Virus record (IMG/VR): IMGVR_UViG_3300007542_000242
Location: 1-21,141 of that record
Reading direction: 5' to 3' (one strand)
DNA length: 21,141 bases
Source of the DNA: a virus
Made by a program: the position numbers and the translations under genes. The notes under the pieces are model-generated. The model saw nothing but the letters and a program-made list of their open reading frames with translations, searched no databases and was not told the origin of the DNA. Below, piece by piece: positions 12,557 through 19,283 of the stretch (position 1 is its first letter; the number at the start of each line of letters is the position of its first letter).

Positions 12557-12739
12557 ATGCAAGAGACTAGACAGGTTAACACTAGGTACGTAGGTATTGG
12601 TTGGCTAAGTAAAAAGGCTAGGGAACTCAGGCTGCCCAAGGAGAAGGTAGAATCTATCAGACATCCTGATGCACGTTACGTAGGAAAGGGATGGTATGAG
12701 TACACCTACGAGACAGACATCCCGTGGGAATACCGATGA
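12557..12739 (+). CDS. IPKEY-family micro-protein, variant IPWEYR, 60 aa (member 8)
   Basis: Ends E-T-D-I-P-W-E-Y-R, a variant of the family motif encoded CCG TGG GAA TAC CGA TGA, with the embedded ribosome-binding site largely lost. It has an internal repeat R-Y-V-G-I-G-W (about 10-16) and R-Y-V-G-K-G-W (about 41-47). A strong GAAAGGAG precedes the start, 15 bases after the polymerase stop. The next member's ATG overlaps its stop (ATGA). Motif placement and context support family membership; the body differs from the others. Confidence 0.6.
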   Translation: MQETRQVNTRYVGIGWLSKKARELRLPKEKVESIRHPDARYVGKGWYEYTYETDIPWEYR

Positions 12740-12906
12740 AGAGCGGGGTGTTGTCCGATCATGGATTAGGTATTTACTCTCTTATCTACAAGAGTGCCGA
12801 TACCGTTTACTACTTCCCTACAGGGTCATCTCTCGAAACTAAATTCAGTTCGGTAGAGAGACTGGGCGAAGGCTACAAAGAAGTGATCCCGAAGGAATAT
12901 TGTTAG
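12736..12906 (+). CDS. IPKEY-family micro-protein, 56 aa (member 9)
   Basis: M-K-S-G-V-L-S-D-H-G-L-G-I-Y-S-L-I-Y-K start, then D-T-V-Y-Y-F-P-T-G strand, and end K-E-V-I-P-K-E-Y-C. The motif is encoded CCG AAG GAA TAT TGT TAG: the Shine-Dalgarno is weakened, and the next gene has its own AAAGGA after a gap, so the peptide motif persists where it is not needed for translation. The start overlaps the preceding stop. Confidence 0.65.
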   Translation: MKSGVLSDHGLGIYSLIYKSADTVYYFPTGSSLETKFSSVERLGEGYKEVIPKEYC

Positions 12907-12913
12907 AAAGGAC

Positions 12914-12942
12914 TTGACATCATGCTCGATACGTGTTATAAC
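12914..12942 (+). promoter_or_regulatory. candidate sigma-70 promoter upstream of ssb
   Basis: TTGACA (12914-12919), a 17-base spacer and TATAAC (12937-12942) make a near-consensus bacterial promoter in one of the few spots without a tight gene overlap. A second TATACT follows at once. It overlaps the first codons of a small frame (12922), and would drive the ssb and nuclease genes. Seen by consensus only. Confidence 0.5.
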
Positions 12943-13065
12943 TATACTATAAGGGAAGGAGAAGAAGACTACTACGTACTAGTAGATGACTATGAACTTA
13001 AGGAATACCATAGTGATTGGTATTATTCTTTCAAAGAAGAGGAGAACTCTAAGTATGGCTACTGA
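12922..13065 (+). CDS. hypothetical acidic tyrosine-rich micro-protein, 47 aa
   Basis: Very acidic and rich in tyrosine (G-E-E-D-Y-Y-V-L-V-D-D-Y-E-L-K-E-Y), a composition seen in DNA-mimic or inhibitor peptides, though that is speculation. AAAGGA lies about eleven bases upstream. Its E-E-E codons (GAA GAG GAG) form the ribosome-binding site of the ssb gene, whose ATG overlaps its last 11 bases. Its first codons overlap the candidate promoter, so it may not be made from that promoter's transcript. Confidence 0.5.
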   Translation: MLDTCYNYTIREGEEDYYVLVDDYELKEYHSDWYYSFKEEENSKYGY

Positions 13066-13519
13066 ATTTGTGAAGCTCAAGGGTACCGCCAAGTGGGCAC
13101 GAGTCTTTGAGGACAACCGAGACCTCTACGGTTTCGAAGGTGCTGCCAAGGAATACGGTGGGCAGTATGTTATTGATGTCTACGCTGACAAGGAGAATCT
13201 GGATAAGCTCAAGGCTTCCGGTTCTCGTATCCGTCCCAAGCTTGACACTGATGGGAAGATGTTTGTCAAGTTCAAGCGTAAGCACGAAGGTCCTTTCGAG
13301 GCTGCCAGTGGTGCACCTAAGGTAACCAACAAGGCAGGGGATGTATGGTCCTTTGAGGATGATGGACCTATCGGTAACGGCTCTGAGGTAGAGGTAGACC
13401 TTGTCGTCTATGACACCAGAATGGGTAAAGGTACTCGTCTTGAGGGGGTGAAGGTGTTGAGCCTTGTGGAGTACAAGGAGACTTCTGGTCCTCGTGAGAA
13501 AGAAGAGGAGTTGTTTTGA
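13055..13519 (+). CDS. gp2.5-like single-stranded DNA-binding protein
   Basis: 154 aa beta-rich protein starting M-A-T-E-F-V-K-L-K-G-T-A-K-W-A-R-V and ending in an acidic tail with terminal aromatic (E-K-E-E-E-L-F), the layout of T7 gp2.5, whose acidic tail and last phenylalanine contact polymerase and helicase. The middle K-R-K-H-E-G-P-F-E and V-D-L-V-V-Y-D-T strands fit an OB fold. An in-frame upstream ATG (12986) would add 23 unlikely residues; GAGGAG before 13055 fixes the start. Genes for its likely partners (polymerase, helicase) lie just upstream. The final codons hold GAGGAG for the TTG start of the nuclease. Confidence 0.82.
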   Translation: MATEFVKLKGTAKWARVFEDNRDLYGFEGAAKEYGGQYVIDVYADKENLDKLKASGSRIRPKLDTDGKMFVKFKRKHEGPFEAASGAPKVTNKAGDVWSFEDDGPIGNGSEVEVDLVVYDTRMGKGTRLEGVKVLSLVEYKETSGPREKEEELF

Positions 13520-14388
13520 CTAAGACCATCGACACTCTGGTAGAGGATATCTACTCCGTAGTTGATGGCCAAGGGGGGTGGACAGAGACAGTCAACAAGC
13601 ACATGGGTGAGCGTCTTATGGCCACCATGATGGCTCGTCTCAACCCCGAACCTAGGGCTGGAGGTACTCTACGTATGTCCAACCTAGGTACCCCCTGTGA
13701 GCGTAAGCTCTGGTACTCAGTCAACTCGGAAGGTGATCCTGTTCCTCTCCTGCCTAGCACCAAGTTCAAGTTCCTCTACGGGGATATCCTTGAGGACTTG
13801 CTCATCTCTCTGGCAGAGGCGGCAGGGCATGAGGTGACTGGGTTTCAAACCACTATGGACATTCAAGGTATCAAAGGACATCGAGACTGTGTGATTGATG
13901 GAGTAACGGTAGACGTGAAGAGTGCTTCTACCTATTCCTTCCAGAAGTTTCAACAACACAACCTCAGGAATGATGATCCCTTTGGTTACATTGAGCAGCT
14001 TAGTAGCTATGTCTATTCAGGGAAGGACGATCCTCTCGTAAGAGACAAGACTCACGGTGCATTCTTGGCGGTAGACAAGCAACATGGTCACATCTGCCTT
14101 GACATGTACGACTTCACTGACGAGATCAACCAGAAGGAAGGGAGAGTCAAGTACCTCAAGGAGATGGTCAAGGATACTACACCGCCTACCAGAGGGTTCG
14201 ACCCTGAGCCTGATGGTAAGTCTGGTAACATGTCTCTTGCTCTGAACTGTAGCTACTGTGAGTTCAAGAAGGTATGCTACCCAGAAGTCAGAGGCTTTAT
14301 CGTAGGTGGTAAACCAAAGTACCTGACCACTGTAAAGAAGGAACCATGGTCCTCAAAGTACGGACCTTGCAAGGAGTTTGAAGTATGA
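13516..14388 (+). CDS. Cas4/RecB-like PD-(D/E)XK nuclease with Fe-S cysteines
   Basis: 290 aa exonuclease-like protein. C-E-R-K-L-W-Y (C61), Y-G-D-I-L-E-D (E93), G-H-R-D (D124) and V-D-V-K-S (D133, K135) give the PD-(D/E)XK active site. C245, C248 and C254 in C-S-Y-C-E-F-K-K-V-C complete, with C61, a four-cysteine iron-sulphur set as in Cas4 and AddB. Such phage enzymes trim DNA ends for recombination or degrade host DNA. The start is a TTG overlapping the ssb stop (TTGA) with GAGGAG five bases upstream. No CRISPR array or other cas gene is visible, so this is a phage exonuclease rather than an adaptation gene. Confidence 0.87.
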   Translation: MTKTIDTLVEDIYSVVDGQGGWTETVNKHMGERLMATMMARLNPEPRAGGTLRMSNLGTPCERKLWYSVNSEGDPVPLLPSTKFKFLYGDILEDLLISLAEAAGHEVTGFQTTMDIQGIKGHRDCVIDGVTVDVKSASTYSFQKFQQHNLRNDDPFGYIEQLSSYVYSGKDDPLVRDKTHGAFLAVDKQHGHICLDMYDFTDEINQKEGRVKYLKEMVKDTTPPTRGFDPEPDGKSGNMSLALNCSYCEFKKVCYPEVRGFIVGGKPKYLTTVKKEPWSSKYGPCKEFEV

Positions 14389-14618
14389 CTAACGATAAAC
14401 TGATTACACTGACTTACGACAAGCTTGTAGAACTGGTGATGAATGGTCCTCTGTTCCTTGCCGAACAACTGGATGGGATTCTTGCTGATCCTATTCAGGA
14501 CAACGTGGAGGTAGACGGCAATGGCAACTTCAACAGCTTCGAAGAAAGCGAAGGGGAGGAAACTTCAGCAGTGGACGAGGGACAAGATACTGTCTTTATG
14601 GTCTACTTTGAATGGTGA
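14385..14618 (+). CDS. hypothetical acidic protein, 77 aa
   Basis: M-T-N-D-K-L-I-T-L-T-Y-D-K-L-V-E-L-V-M helix, then a very acidic segment (E-E-S-E-G-E-E-T-S-A-V-D-E-G-Q-D). ATGA overlap with the nuclease gene and AAGGAG in that gene's last codons support the start. Its final 98 bases are also read, in another frame, by the next gene, so its acidic tail may be partly a by-product of that gene's lysine-rich N-terminus. Confidence 0.6.
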   Translation: MTNDKLITLTYDKLVELVMNGPLFLAEQLDGILADPIQDNVEVDGNGNFNSFEESEGEETSAVDEGQDTVFMVYFEW

Positions 14619-14871
14619 TGACGTAAGGTCTAACCCGATGGGTGCTCAGGGGGAGGATATCCTTCTGAGTACTCGGGCCAGAGAGTTGGTGCCCCTGTCT
14701 ATCGAGTGCAAGTCCAGAGCTACCATTGCTGTGTACAACTGGTACGATCAGGCTAGCACTAACTGTCCAAAGGGGAGTGAACCCTTGGTGGTATTCAAGG
14801 CAGACAGGAAGAAACCTCTGGCTATGGTAGACGCTGAGTATTTCTTTGAACTGATGGAGAAGAGAGGATGA
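14521..14871 (+). CDS. small PD-(D/E)XK-type nuclease / resolvase-like
   Basis: 116 aa. The N-terminal K-K-A-K-G-R-K-L-Q-Q-W-T-R-D-K helix, G-A-Q-G-E-D (about 42-47) and P-L-S-I-E-C-K-S-R-A (E-x-K near 63) resemble small phage Holliday-junction resolvase or PD-(D/E)XK proteins I know only by pattern. GGAGG nine bases upstream supports the ATG, and the lysine-rich helix is typical of the family, so the long overlap with the preceding gene is accepted. It would act with the Cas4-like nuclease and SSB in recombination or packaging. The family call is by motif; a search is needed for a firm name. Confidence 0.68.
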   Translation: MATSTASKKAKGRKLQQWTRDKILSLWSTLNGDDVRSNPMGAQGEDILLSTRARELVPLSIECKSRATIAVYNWYDQASTNCPKGSEPLVVFKADRKKPLAMVDAEYFFELMEKRG

Positions 14872-15638
14872 CTAAGACACACCTTATCATTCCTGACCAA
14901 CACGCTCACCCTGACTTCGACAACAAGAGAGCAGATTGGTTGGGTCAACTCATCAAGGATGTAAAGCCTGACCTAGTGGTGAACATCGGGGACGCGGCAG
15001 ACATGCCTAGCCTCAGTGCTTACGACAAGGGTAAGGCTTCTTTCTGGTCTGCTTCCTACGAGAAGGATATCGAGGCACACCTAGACTTTCAGGATCGTCT
15101 CTGGCATCCAATCAAGAAGTCCAAGAAGAAGCAACCCTATCGTGTAGTCCTTGAGGGTAACCACGAGCATAGAATCAAGAAGGTATTGGAATACGAACCG
15201 CATTTGAAGGGTAGCCGGTATGGTGTCTCGTTTGAAAACCTTGCTTTCTCCGACTACTATCATGAGGTGGTGGAGTATAAAGGACAAACCCCCGGAATAT
15301 ATTCCAGTGACGGTATTGATTATGCTCACTTTCTCATCAGTGGTGTCATGGGTCGTCCTATTGGAGGTGAGCATCATGCTTATTCTCTTATCGCCAAAAA
15401 CTTTACCTCTTGTACTGTTGGCCATTCCCATACTGTTGATTGGTGTGTTCGTTCTGATACGCACGGTAAGAAGATTATGGGCCTCGTATGTGGCGTTTAC
15501 CAAGACTACGAAAGTAAGTGGGCTGGACACGTCAATGATCTCTGGTGGTCGGGCGTGGTCATCAAGAGAGGAGTAGAAGACGGCAGCTACTCTCCTCAGT
15601 TTGTCTCAATCAAGGATTTGGAGAGGGAGTATGGATGA
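14868..15638 (+). CDS. calcineurin-like metallophosphoesterase
   Basis: 256 aa with the metallophosphoesterase signatures in order: P-D-Q-H-A-H (D-x-H, about 9-11), V-N-I-G-D-A-A-D (G-D-x-x-D), L-E-G-N-H-E (G-N-H-E) and V-G-H-S-H-T (G-H-x-H). These bind two metal ions. Phage members include 2',3'-cyclic phosphatases and DNA-processing enzymes such as SbcD/Mre11 relatives; the short length and lack of an SbcC partner argue for a stand-alone phosphatase or nuclease. ATGA overlap with the upstream nuclease. Ends in R-E-Y-G over a GGGAG site for the next gene. Confidence 0.87.
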   Translation: MTKTHLIIPDQHAHPDFDNKRADWLGQLIKDVKPDLVVNIGDAADMPSLSAYDKGKASFWSASYEKDIEAHLDFQDRLWHPIKKSKKKQPYRVVLEGNHEHRIKKVLEYEPHLKGSRYGVSFENLAFSDYYHEVVEYKGQTPGIYSSDGIDYAHFLISGVMGRPIGGEHHAYSLIAKNFTSCTVGHSHTVDWCVRSDTHGKKIMGLVCGVYQDYESKWAGHVNDLWWSGVVIKRGVEDGSYSPQFVSIKDLEREYG

Positions 15639-15771
15639 ACAGATTGAACTATTGCTGATGTCCTACTCCCTTGACCAACTCTGTGACGACAACGATATCG
15701 ACAGAGAGTTCATACTCAGATACCTGATAGAAGAAGGAATGGTAAACTTGGAGGACTACTTTAATGACTGA
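15631..15771 (+). CDS. hypothetical acidic micro-protein, 46 aa
   Basis: All-helical and acidic: M-D-E-Q-I-E-L-L-L-M-S-Y-S-L-D-Q-L-C-D-D-N-D-I-D followed by R-Y-L-I-E-E-G-M-V-N-L. The pattern suggests a small helix-turn-helix-like bundle (S-L-D-Q-L-C-D-D-N-D-I-D-R-E-F-I), but the DNA-contact helix is not basic. GAGAGGGAG upstream; overlaps both neighbours. Function unknown. Confidence 0.6.
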   Translation: MDEQIELLLMSYSLDQLCDDNDIDREFILRYLIEEGMVNLEDYFND

Positions 15772-16012
15772 CGCACCTGAACGGATTTGGATGGTTAAGC
15801 AAGACGACGACGATTATGGACCTATGCCGCTGATGCGGACGACAAAGGACATGCCAGAGGCCGTGGAATACATCCGTAATGATATCTACCGCGCAGCACT
15901 TATGGACGCTATCTCAGCGGACTGTGACGCCTTAGATATGTATGAGCGCCTTCAGAGTCTTGCTAAAGAGAACACTGACCTTAAGGCTAGACTGGAGAAG
16001 TTTAATGACTAG
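15764..16012 (+). CDS. hypothetical protein with coiled-coil tail, 82 aa
   Basis: M-T-D-A-P-E-R-I-W-M-V followed by acidic D-D-D-D-Y-G-P and the E-Y-I-R-N-D box found in many small phage and prophage proteins of the Ead/Ea22 type. The last 30 residues form a predicted coiled coil (L-A-K-E-N-T-D-L-K-A-R-L-E-K). GGAGGAC upstream. Such proteins are common in accessory phage regions but have no assigned role. Confidence 0.6.
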   Translation: MTDAPERIWMVKQDDDDYGPMPLMRTTKDMPEAVEYIRNDIYRAALMDAISADCDALDMYERLQSLAKENTDLKARLEKFND

Positions 16013-16385
16013 AGAAGACAAAGTAAAAGAGTTCCATGAAGCATTCAGCCATCCTATCGGAGGAGAATGGACTGAGGAGTTGATGGCCTTCCGTATTAAT
16101 CTTATCACAGAGGAGCTTGAGGAACTGCTGGAAGCCTGCGAGCATGTGATCCTTGAACCCTATGAAGGATGCGAAGCTGCTCTGCTAAAGGAACTGGCAG
16201 ACATCCAATACGTAGTCTCAGGCATGGCAGTAGCTCTTGGTCTTGATCTTGAAGAAGCATTCAATCGAGTGCACAAGAGCAACATGAGTAAGCTCGGAGA
16301 GGATGGTAAGCCTATCTACCGCTTTGATGGTAAGGTTCTTAAGGGACCAAACTATAAGGAACCTGACTTGGAGGACTTGATTTGA
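16005..16385 (+). CDS. MazG-like NTP pyrophosphohydrolase
   Basis: 126 aa all-alpha protein. E-E-L-E-E-L-L-E-A and E-L-A-D-I-Q-Y-V-V-S-G-M-A (E-x-x-D) are the metal-binding helices of the MazG/HisE superfamily, which hydrolyses NTPs or dNTPs to the monophosphate. The A-F-N-R-V-H-K-S-N-M-S-K-L segment is also typical of phage members. In phages it may clean the nucleotide pool or lower alarmone; substrate cannot be told. Start at 16005 is chosen over an upstream in-frame ATG because GGAGAAG is five bases away. It precedes the ribonucleotide reductase. Confidence 0.85.
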   Translation: MTREDKVKEFHEAFSHPIGGEWTEELMAFRINLITEELEELLEACEHVILEPYEGCEAALLKELADIQYVVSGMAVALGLDLEEAFNRVHKSNMSKLGEDGKPIYRFDGKVLKGPNYKEPDLEDLI

Positions 16386-16567
16386 TTACCGTACAGATCA
16401 CAGACGACTTCGCAGACGAGATCGTTAAGCAATCCCTGATGAGTATCATCCTTGACCTAGACTACGAGGAAGACGAAGAACTTATCAAGGCAGCAGTCAA
16501 GGTTATTGAATACTATTCCACACCAACAGAATGGGAAGAATTCCAGAAGGAGTACAGCTTTGAGTAA
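16382..16567 (+). CDS. hypothetical acidic protein, 61 aa (TTG start)
   Basis: Acidic helical protein (D-L-D-Y-E-E-D-E-E-L-I-K-A-A-V-K-V-I-E-Y-Y) with no known domain. The start is a TTG overlapping the MazG stop (TTGA), with GGAGG seven bases upstream. It ends Q-K-E-Y-S-F-E, whose AAG GAG TAC codons make the ribosome-binding site for the reductase. That ending echoes the IPKEY genes but lacks I-P and is not terminal. It may be a small partner of the reductase, judged only from coupling. Confidence 0.6.
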   Translation: MITVQITDDFADEIVKQSLMSIILDLDYEEDEELIKAAVKVIEYYSTPTEWEEFQKEYSFE

Positions 16568-18329
16568 CTACGGACCTACTCTTCCAATCTCGGAAGAAAT
16601 CCACTCCATGAAGTACCGCCTCAAGGGGGAGACATTCAAGGAGGCTATGTCCCGAGTGGCTCAGTCTCTCTCGGATGGTAACGAACACTTCGAGAAGTTC
16701 AGGGACATTCTCTACAACCAGAGATTCCTTCCTGCTGGGCGTATTCAGTCTGCTATGGGTAGTCCTCGTGTGGTTACACCGTACAATTGTTTTGTCTCGG
16801 GGACTATTAATGATTCCATGGACGACATCATGGACAAGGCTAAAGAAGCAGCGGAGACAATGAGACTCGGAGGTGGTATCGGTTATGACTTCTCTACTCT
16901 ACGGCCTAGGGGTGCTAATATCCGCAGTCTTGATTCACGATCTAGCGGTCCGGTATCTTTCATGGGAATCTACGACGCTCTCTGCAAAACTATTTCGTCT
17001 GCTGGCCATCGTCGTGGTGCTCAGATGGGCGTACTTAGAGTGGACCATCCAGACATCGAAGAGTTTATCACTGCAAAGAACAACTCCAGTAAGCTCACAG
17101 ACTTCAACATCTCAGTAGGTATCACTGACAAGTTCATGGAAGCAGTGAAAGAGGATAAGCCCTTCGATCTTGTCTTCGATGGCCGAGTGTACAAGACAGT
17201 GAATGCTCGTAACCTGTGGGATTCTATTCTCCGTAGTACATGGGACTGGGCTGAGCCGGGAGTTCTCTTCATCGACAGGATGAACTACAAGAACAACCTC
17301 TGGTACTGTGAGACTATCGCAGCAACCAACCCCTGCGGTGAACAACCTCTGCCTCCCTATGGTGCTTGTCTTCTCGGCAGCTTCAACTTGGTGAAGTACA
17401 TCAAGGACGGAGTAATCAAAAGCCACAGCTACTACGGAGAGGACACTTACGGTAAGGTCTTCGACTACGAGATGTTCAAGAATGACATCCCCTTCGTAGT
17501 CAGGGCTATGGACAACGTGATCGATAGAGCAGTATACCCACTCAGAGAACAGGCTCAGGAGGCACTGGACAAGAGGCGTATGGGCCTAGGTGTTACTGGT
17601 CTGGCTAATGCTATCGAGGCTCTGGGATACCCGTATGGTTCTCCTGAGTTCCTTACCCAGATGCAGACAATCATGGGAGTCTTGAGGGATACAGCTTACA
17701 CTGCTTCTATCTCTCTGGCTATCGAGAAGGGGCCGTTCCCTAAGTTCGATCCCGCTATCACTCACTCTGGATTCTACCGTACCCTGCCGTACAGTATTGT
17801 GGAGAACGTAAAGAAGTATGGAATTCGTAACAGCCATCTCCTCTCTATTGCTCCTACTGGTACTATCAGTCTTACTGCGGACAACGTATCGTCGGGTATC
17901 GAACCAGTCTTCTCGCACTGGTATGACCGTACCATTCAAACATTCGACGGAGCAAGAATTGAAAGAGTGGAGGACTTCGGCTATCGTGAATTCGGCATTA
18001 AGGGCAGGACAGCAGACCAAGTCAGAGTAGAGGATCATGTCAAGGTACTCAACATGGCCTCTCAATACGTTGACTCTGCCTGCTCCAAGACCTGTAACGT
18101 GGGTGATGATGTCACTTGGGAAGAGTTCAAGGATGTCTACATGCAAGCCTATGACGGTGGGGCCAGTGGGTGTACTACCTTCAGGGCTTCTGGTAAACGG
18201 TACGGTATTCTTAATGCTTCAAAGGACGAGGAGATTGTAGAAGTGGAGACTAAAGAAGAAGACAACTTTATCGAAGAAGGTGGGGCTTGTTACTTCGACC
18301 CTGCCACTGGTTTGAGGACTTGCGAATGA
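16560..18329 (+). CDS. nrdJ: class II (B12-dependent) ribonucleotide reductase
   Basis: Converts ribonucleotides to deoxyribonucleotides using adenosylcobalamin. 589 aa. Catalytic set: C77 in N-C-F-V-S-G, N-P-C-G-E-Q-P-L (C259, E261) and partner C270 in G-A-C-L-L-G-S-F-N-L; shuttle cysteines near the C-terminus (C577, C588). No separate small-subunit gene follows and there is no ATP-cone domain, both usual for monomeric class II phage enzymes. Start is taken as TTG at 16560, seven bases after AAGGAG and giving M-S-N-Y-G-P-T-L-P-I-S-E-E-I-H; a more upstream TTG (16506) adds 18 unlikely residues. The host or its surroundings must supply B12. Stop overlaps the protease ATG. Confidence 0.9.
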   Translation: MSNYGPTLPISEEIHSMKYRLKGETFKEAMSRVAQSLSDGNEHFEKFRDILYNQRFLPAGRIQSAMGSPRVVTPYNCFVSGTINDSMDDIMDKAKEAAETMRLGGGIGYDFSTLRPRGANIRSLDSRSSGPVSFMGIYDALCKTISSAGHRRGAQMGVLRVDHPDIEEFITAKNNSSKLTDFNISVGITDKFMEAVKEDKPFDLVFDGRVYKTVNARNLWDSILRSTWDWAEPGVLFIDRMNYKNNLWYCETIAATNPCGEQPLPPYGACLLGSFNLVKYIKDGVIKSHSYYGEDTYGKVFDYEMFKNDIPFVVRAMDNVIDRAVYPLREQAQEALDKRRMGLGVTGLANAIEALGYPYGSPEFLTQMQTIMGVLRDTAYTASISLAIEKGPFPKFDPAITHSGFYRTLPYSIVENVKKYGIRNSHLLSIAPTGTISLTADNVSSGIEPVFSHWYDRTIQTFDGARIERVEDFGYREFGIKGRTADQVRVEDHVKVLNMASQYVDSACSKTCNVGDDVTWEEFKDVYMQAYDGGASGCTTFRASGKRYGILNASKDEEIVEVETKEEDNFIEEGGACYFDPATGLRTCE

Positions 18330-18997
18330 GATACCTTCTAGTAATTCTAATGCTACTGGCTACTCCTCTGAGGGCTGACATCCTTGAGGACATCCTCTAC
18401 CCCACTGTGTCTGTCGAGGTAGCTGGAGGTTCTGGTAGTGGTACATCAGTAGCTATTGATCCTATCCTCGGTACTTACATCATCACCAACTACCATGTTG
18501 CTTCTATGGGGGAGGACCTTAGGGTCTTCTTCCATGGAGACAGCAAAGGATACCCTGCCTACATGGTGGCCCACAACGTAGCTTACGATATGGCTATCCT
18601 AGTGACCAGACACAAGGCAGACCACGTGGCTAAGCTTGGCAAGTCCTCTGATGTCTCTCTGTTCAAGGACACTATCTGTATCGGTAACTCCTTCGGTAAT
18701 GGTATCGTGCCATCCAAGGGTATCATCTCTGGTGTTGATGTAGAGATCGGAGGGTATATTAATCTGTTCTACAAGATGGACTGCAAGATCGTACCGGGTA
18801 ACTCTGGTGGTGGTATGTACGTAAAGGTAGGCAACCACTGGGTCTACATCGGTATGCCCTCCAAGGGTATGGTAATCAGGGGACAGTTCTTTGAGCACCT
18901 GTCTGTAGCAGTACGAGTTAAGGACATCAAGGAGTTCCTTGCCTATCACCATGTAATCCCAATCACGGAGGCGTATGACCTTGGAAGACCGTATTGA
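18326..18997 (+). CDS. exported trypsin-like serine protease
   Basis: 223 aa. Residues 1-18 look like a signal peptide (M-R-Y-L-L-V-I-L-M-L-L-A-T-P-L-R-A). The catalytic triad is visible: H57 in T-N-Y-H-V-A-S, D88 in A-Y-D-M-A-I-L and S160 in V-P-G-N-S-G-G-G-M. It resembles the protease domain of DegP/HtrA-type enzymes, but has no PDZ domain. A secreted protease inside a replication/nucleotide operon is unexpected; it might act on envelope proteins during infection or on phage-modified host periplasmic targets. ATGA overlap with nrdJ means it is translated together with the reductase. Substrate unknown. Confidence 0.85.
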   Translation: MRYLLVILMLLATPLRADILEDILYPTVSVEVAGGSGSGTSVAIDPILGTYIITNYHVASMGEDLRVFFHGDSKGYPAYMVAHNVAYDMAILVTRHKADHVAKLGKSSDVSLFKDTICIGNSFGNGIVPSKGIISGVDVEIGGYINLFYKMDCKIVPGNSGGGMYVKVGNHWVYIGMPSKGMVIRGQFFEHLSVAVRVKDIKEFLAYHHVIPITEAYDLGRPY

Positions 18998-19283
18998 AGT
19001 CAAGTACGAAGAAGACAAGAAAGGTAGAACCTACATCGTAGAACCTGATGGGAACCACTGGTACCCTAAGCGACCGCGATCAGGAGTGTTGCCTGAGTAC
19101 TGCCGGTATCTTATTGCCGGTGGTACCCTACCTGATACTGTCATCACGGTCCTCAGAGAAGAGACAGTCTGCTTCGTACCTATGCCTGTGGACTGGTGGG
19201 CGGGTAAGGCTATCTCTGAAGGAGAGACCTCTGCAAAGTATGTAGACTATAAAGGATTTGATTATGAAAGCAACTCTGATTGA
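18975..19283 (+). CDS. hypothetical protein, 102 aa
   Basis: Unrecognised mixed alpha/beta protein beginning M-T-L-E-D-R-I-E-V-K-Y-E-E-D-K-K-G-R, with a P-M-P-V-D-W-W-A-G-K-A segment and an aromatic, acidic end. Overlaps the protease by 23 bases, with GGAGG six bases before its ATG, and overlaps thyX by 20 bases. No domain can be named. Confidence 0.65.
   Translation: MTLEDRIEVKYEEDKKGRTYIVEPDGNHWYPKRPRSGVLPEYCRYLIAGGTLPDTVITVLREETVCFVPMPVDWWAGKAISEGETSAKYVDYKGFDYESNSD

Noticed and set aside
13516-14388. CRISPR-linked cas4
   Set aside because: No repeat array or other cas genes in the window; stand-alone Cas4-like nucleases are common in phages.
17586-18146. 186-aa minus-strand frame
   Set aside because: Opposite nrdJ; shadow of its codon bias.
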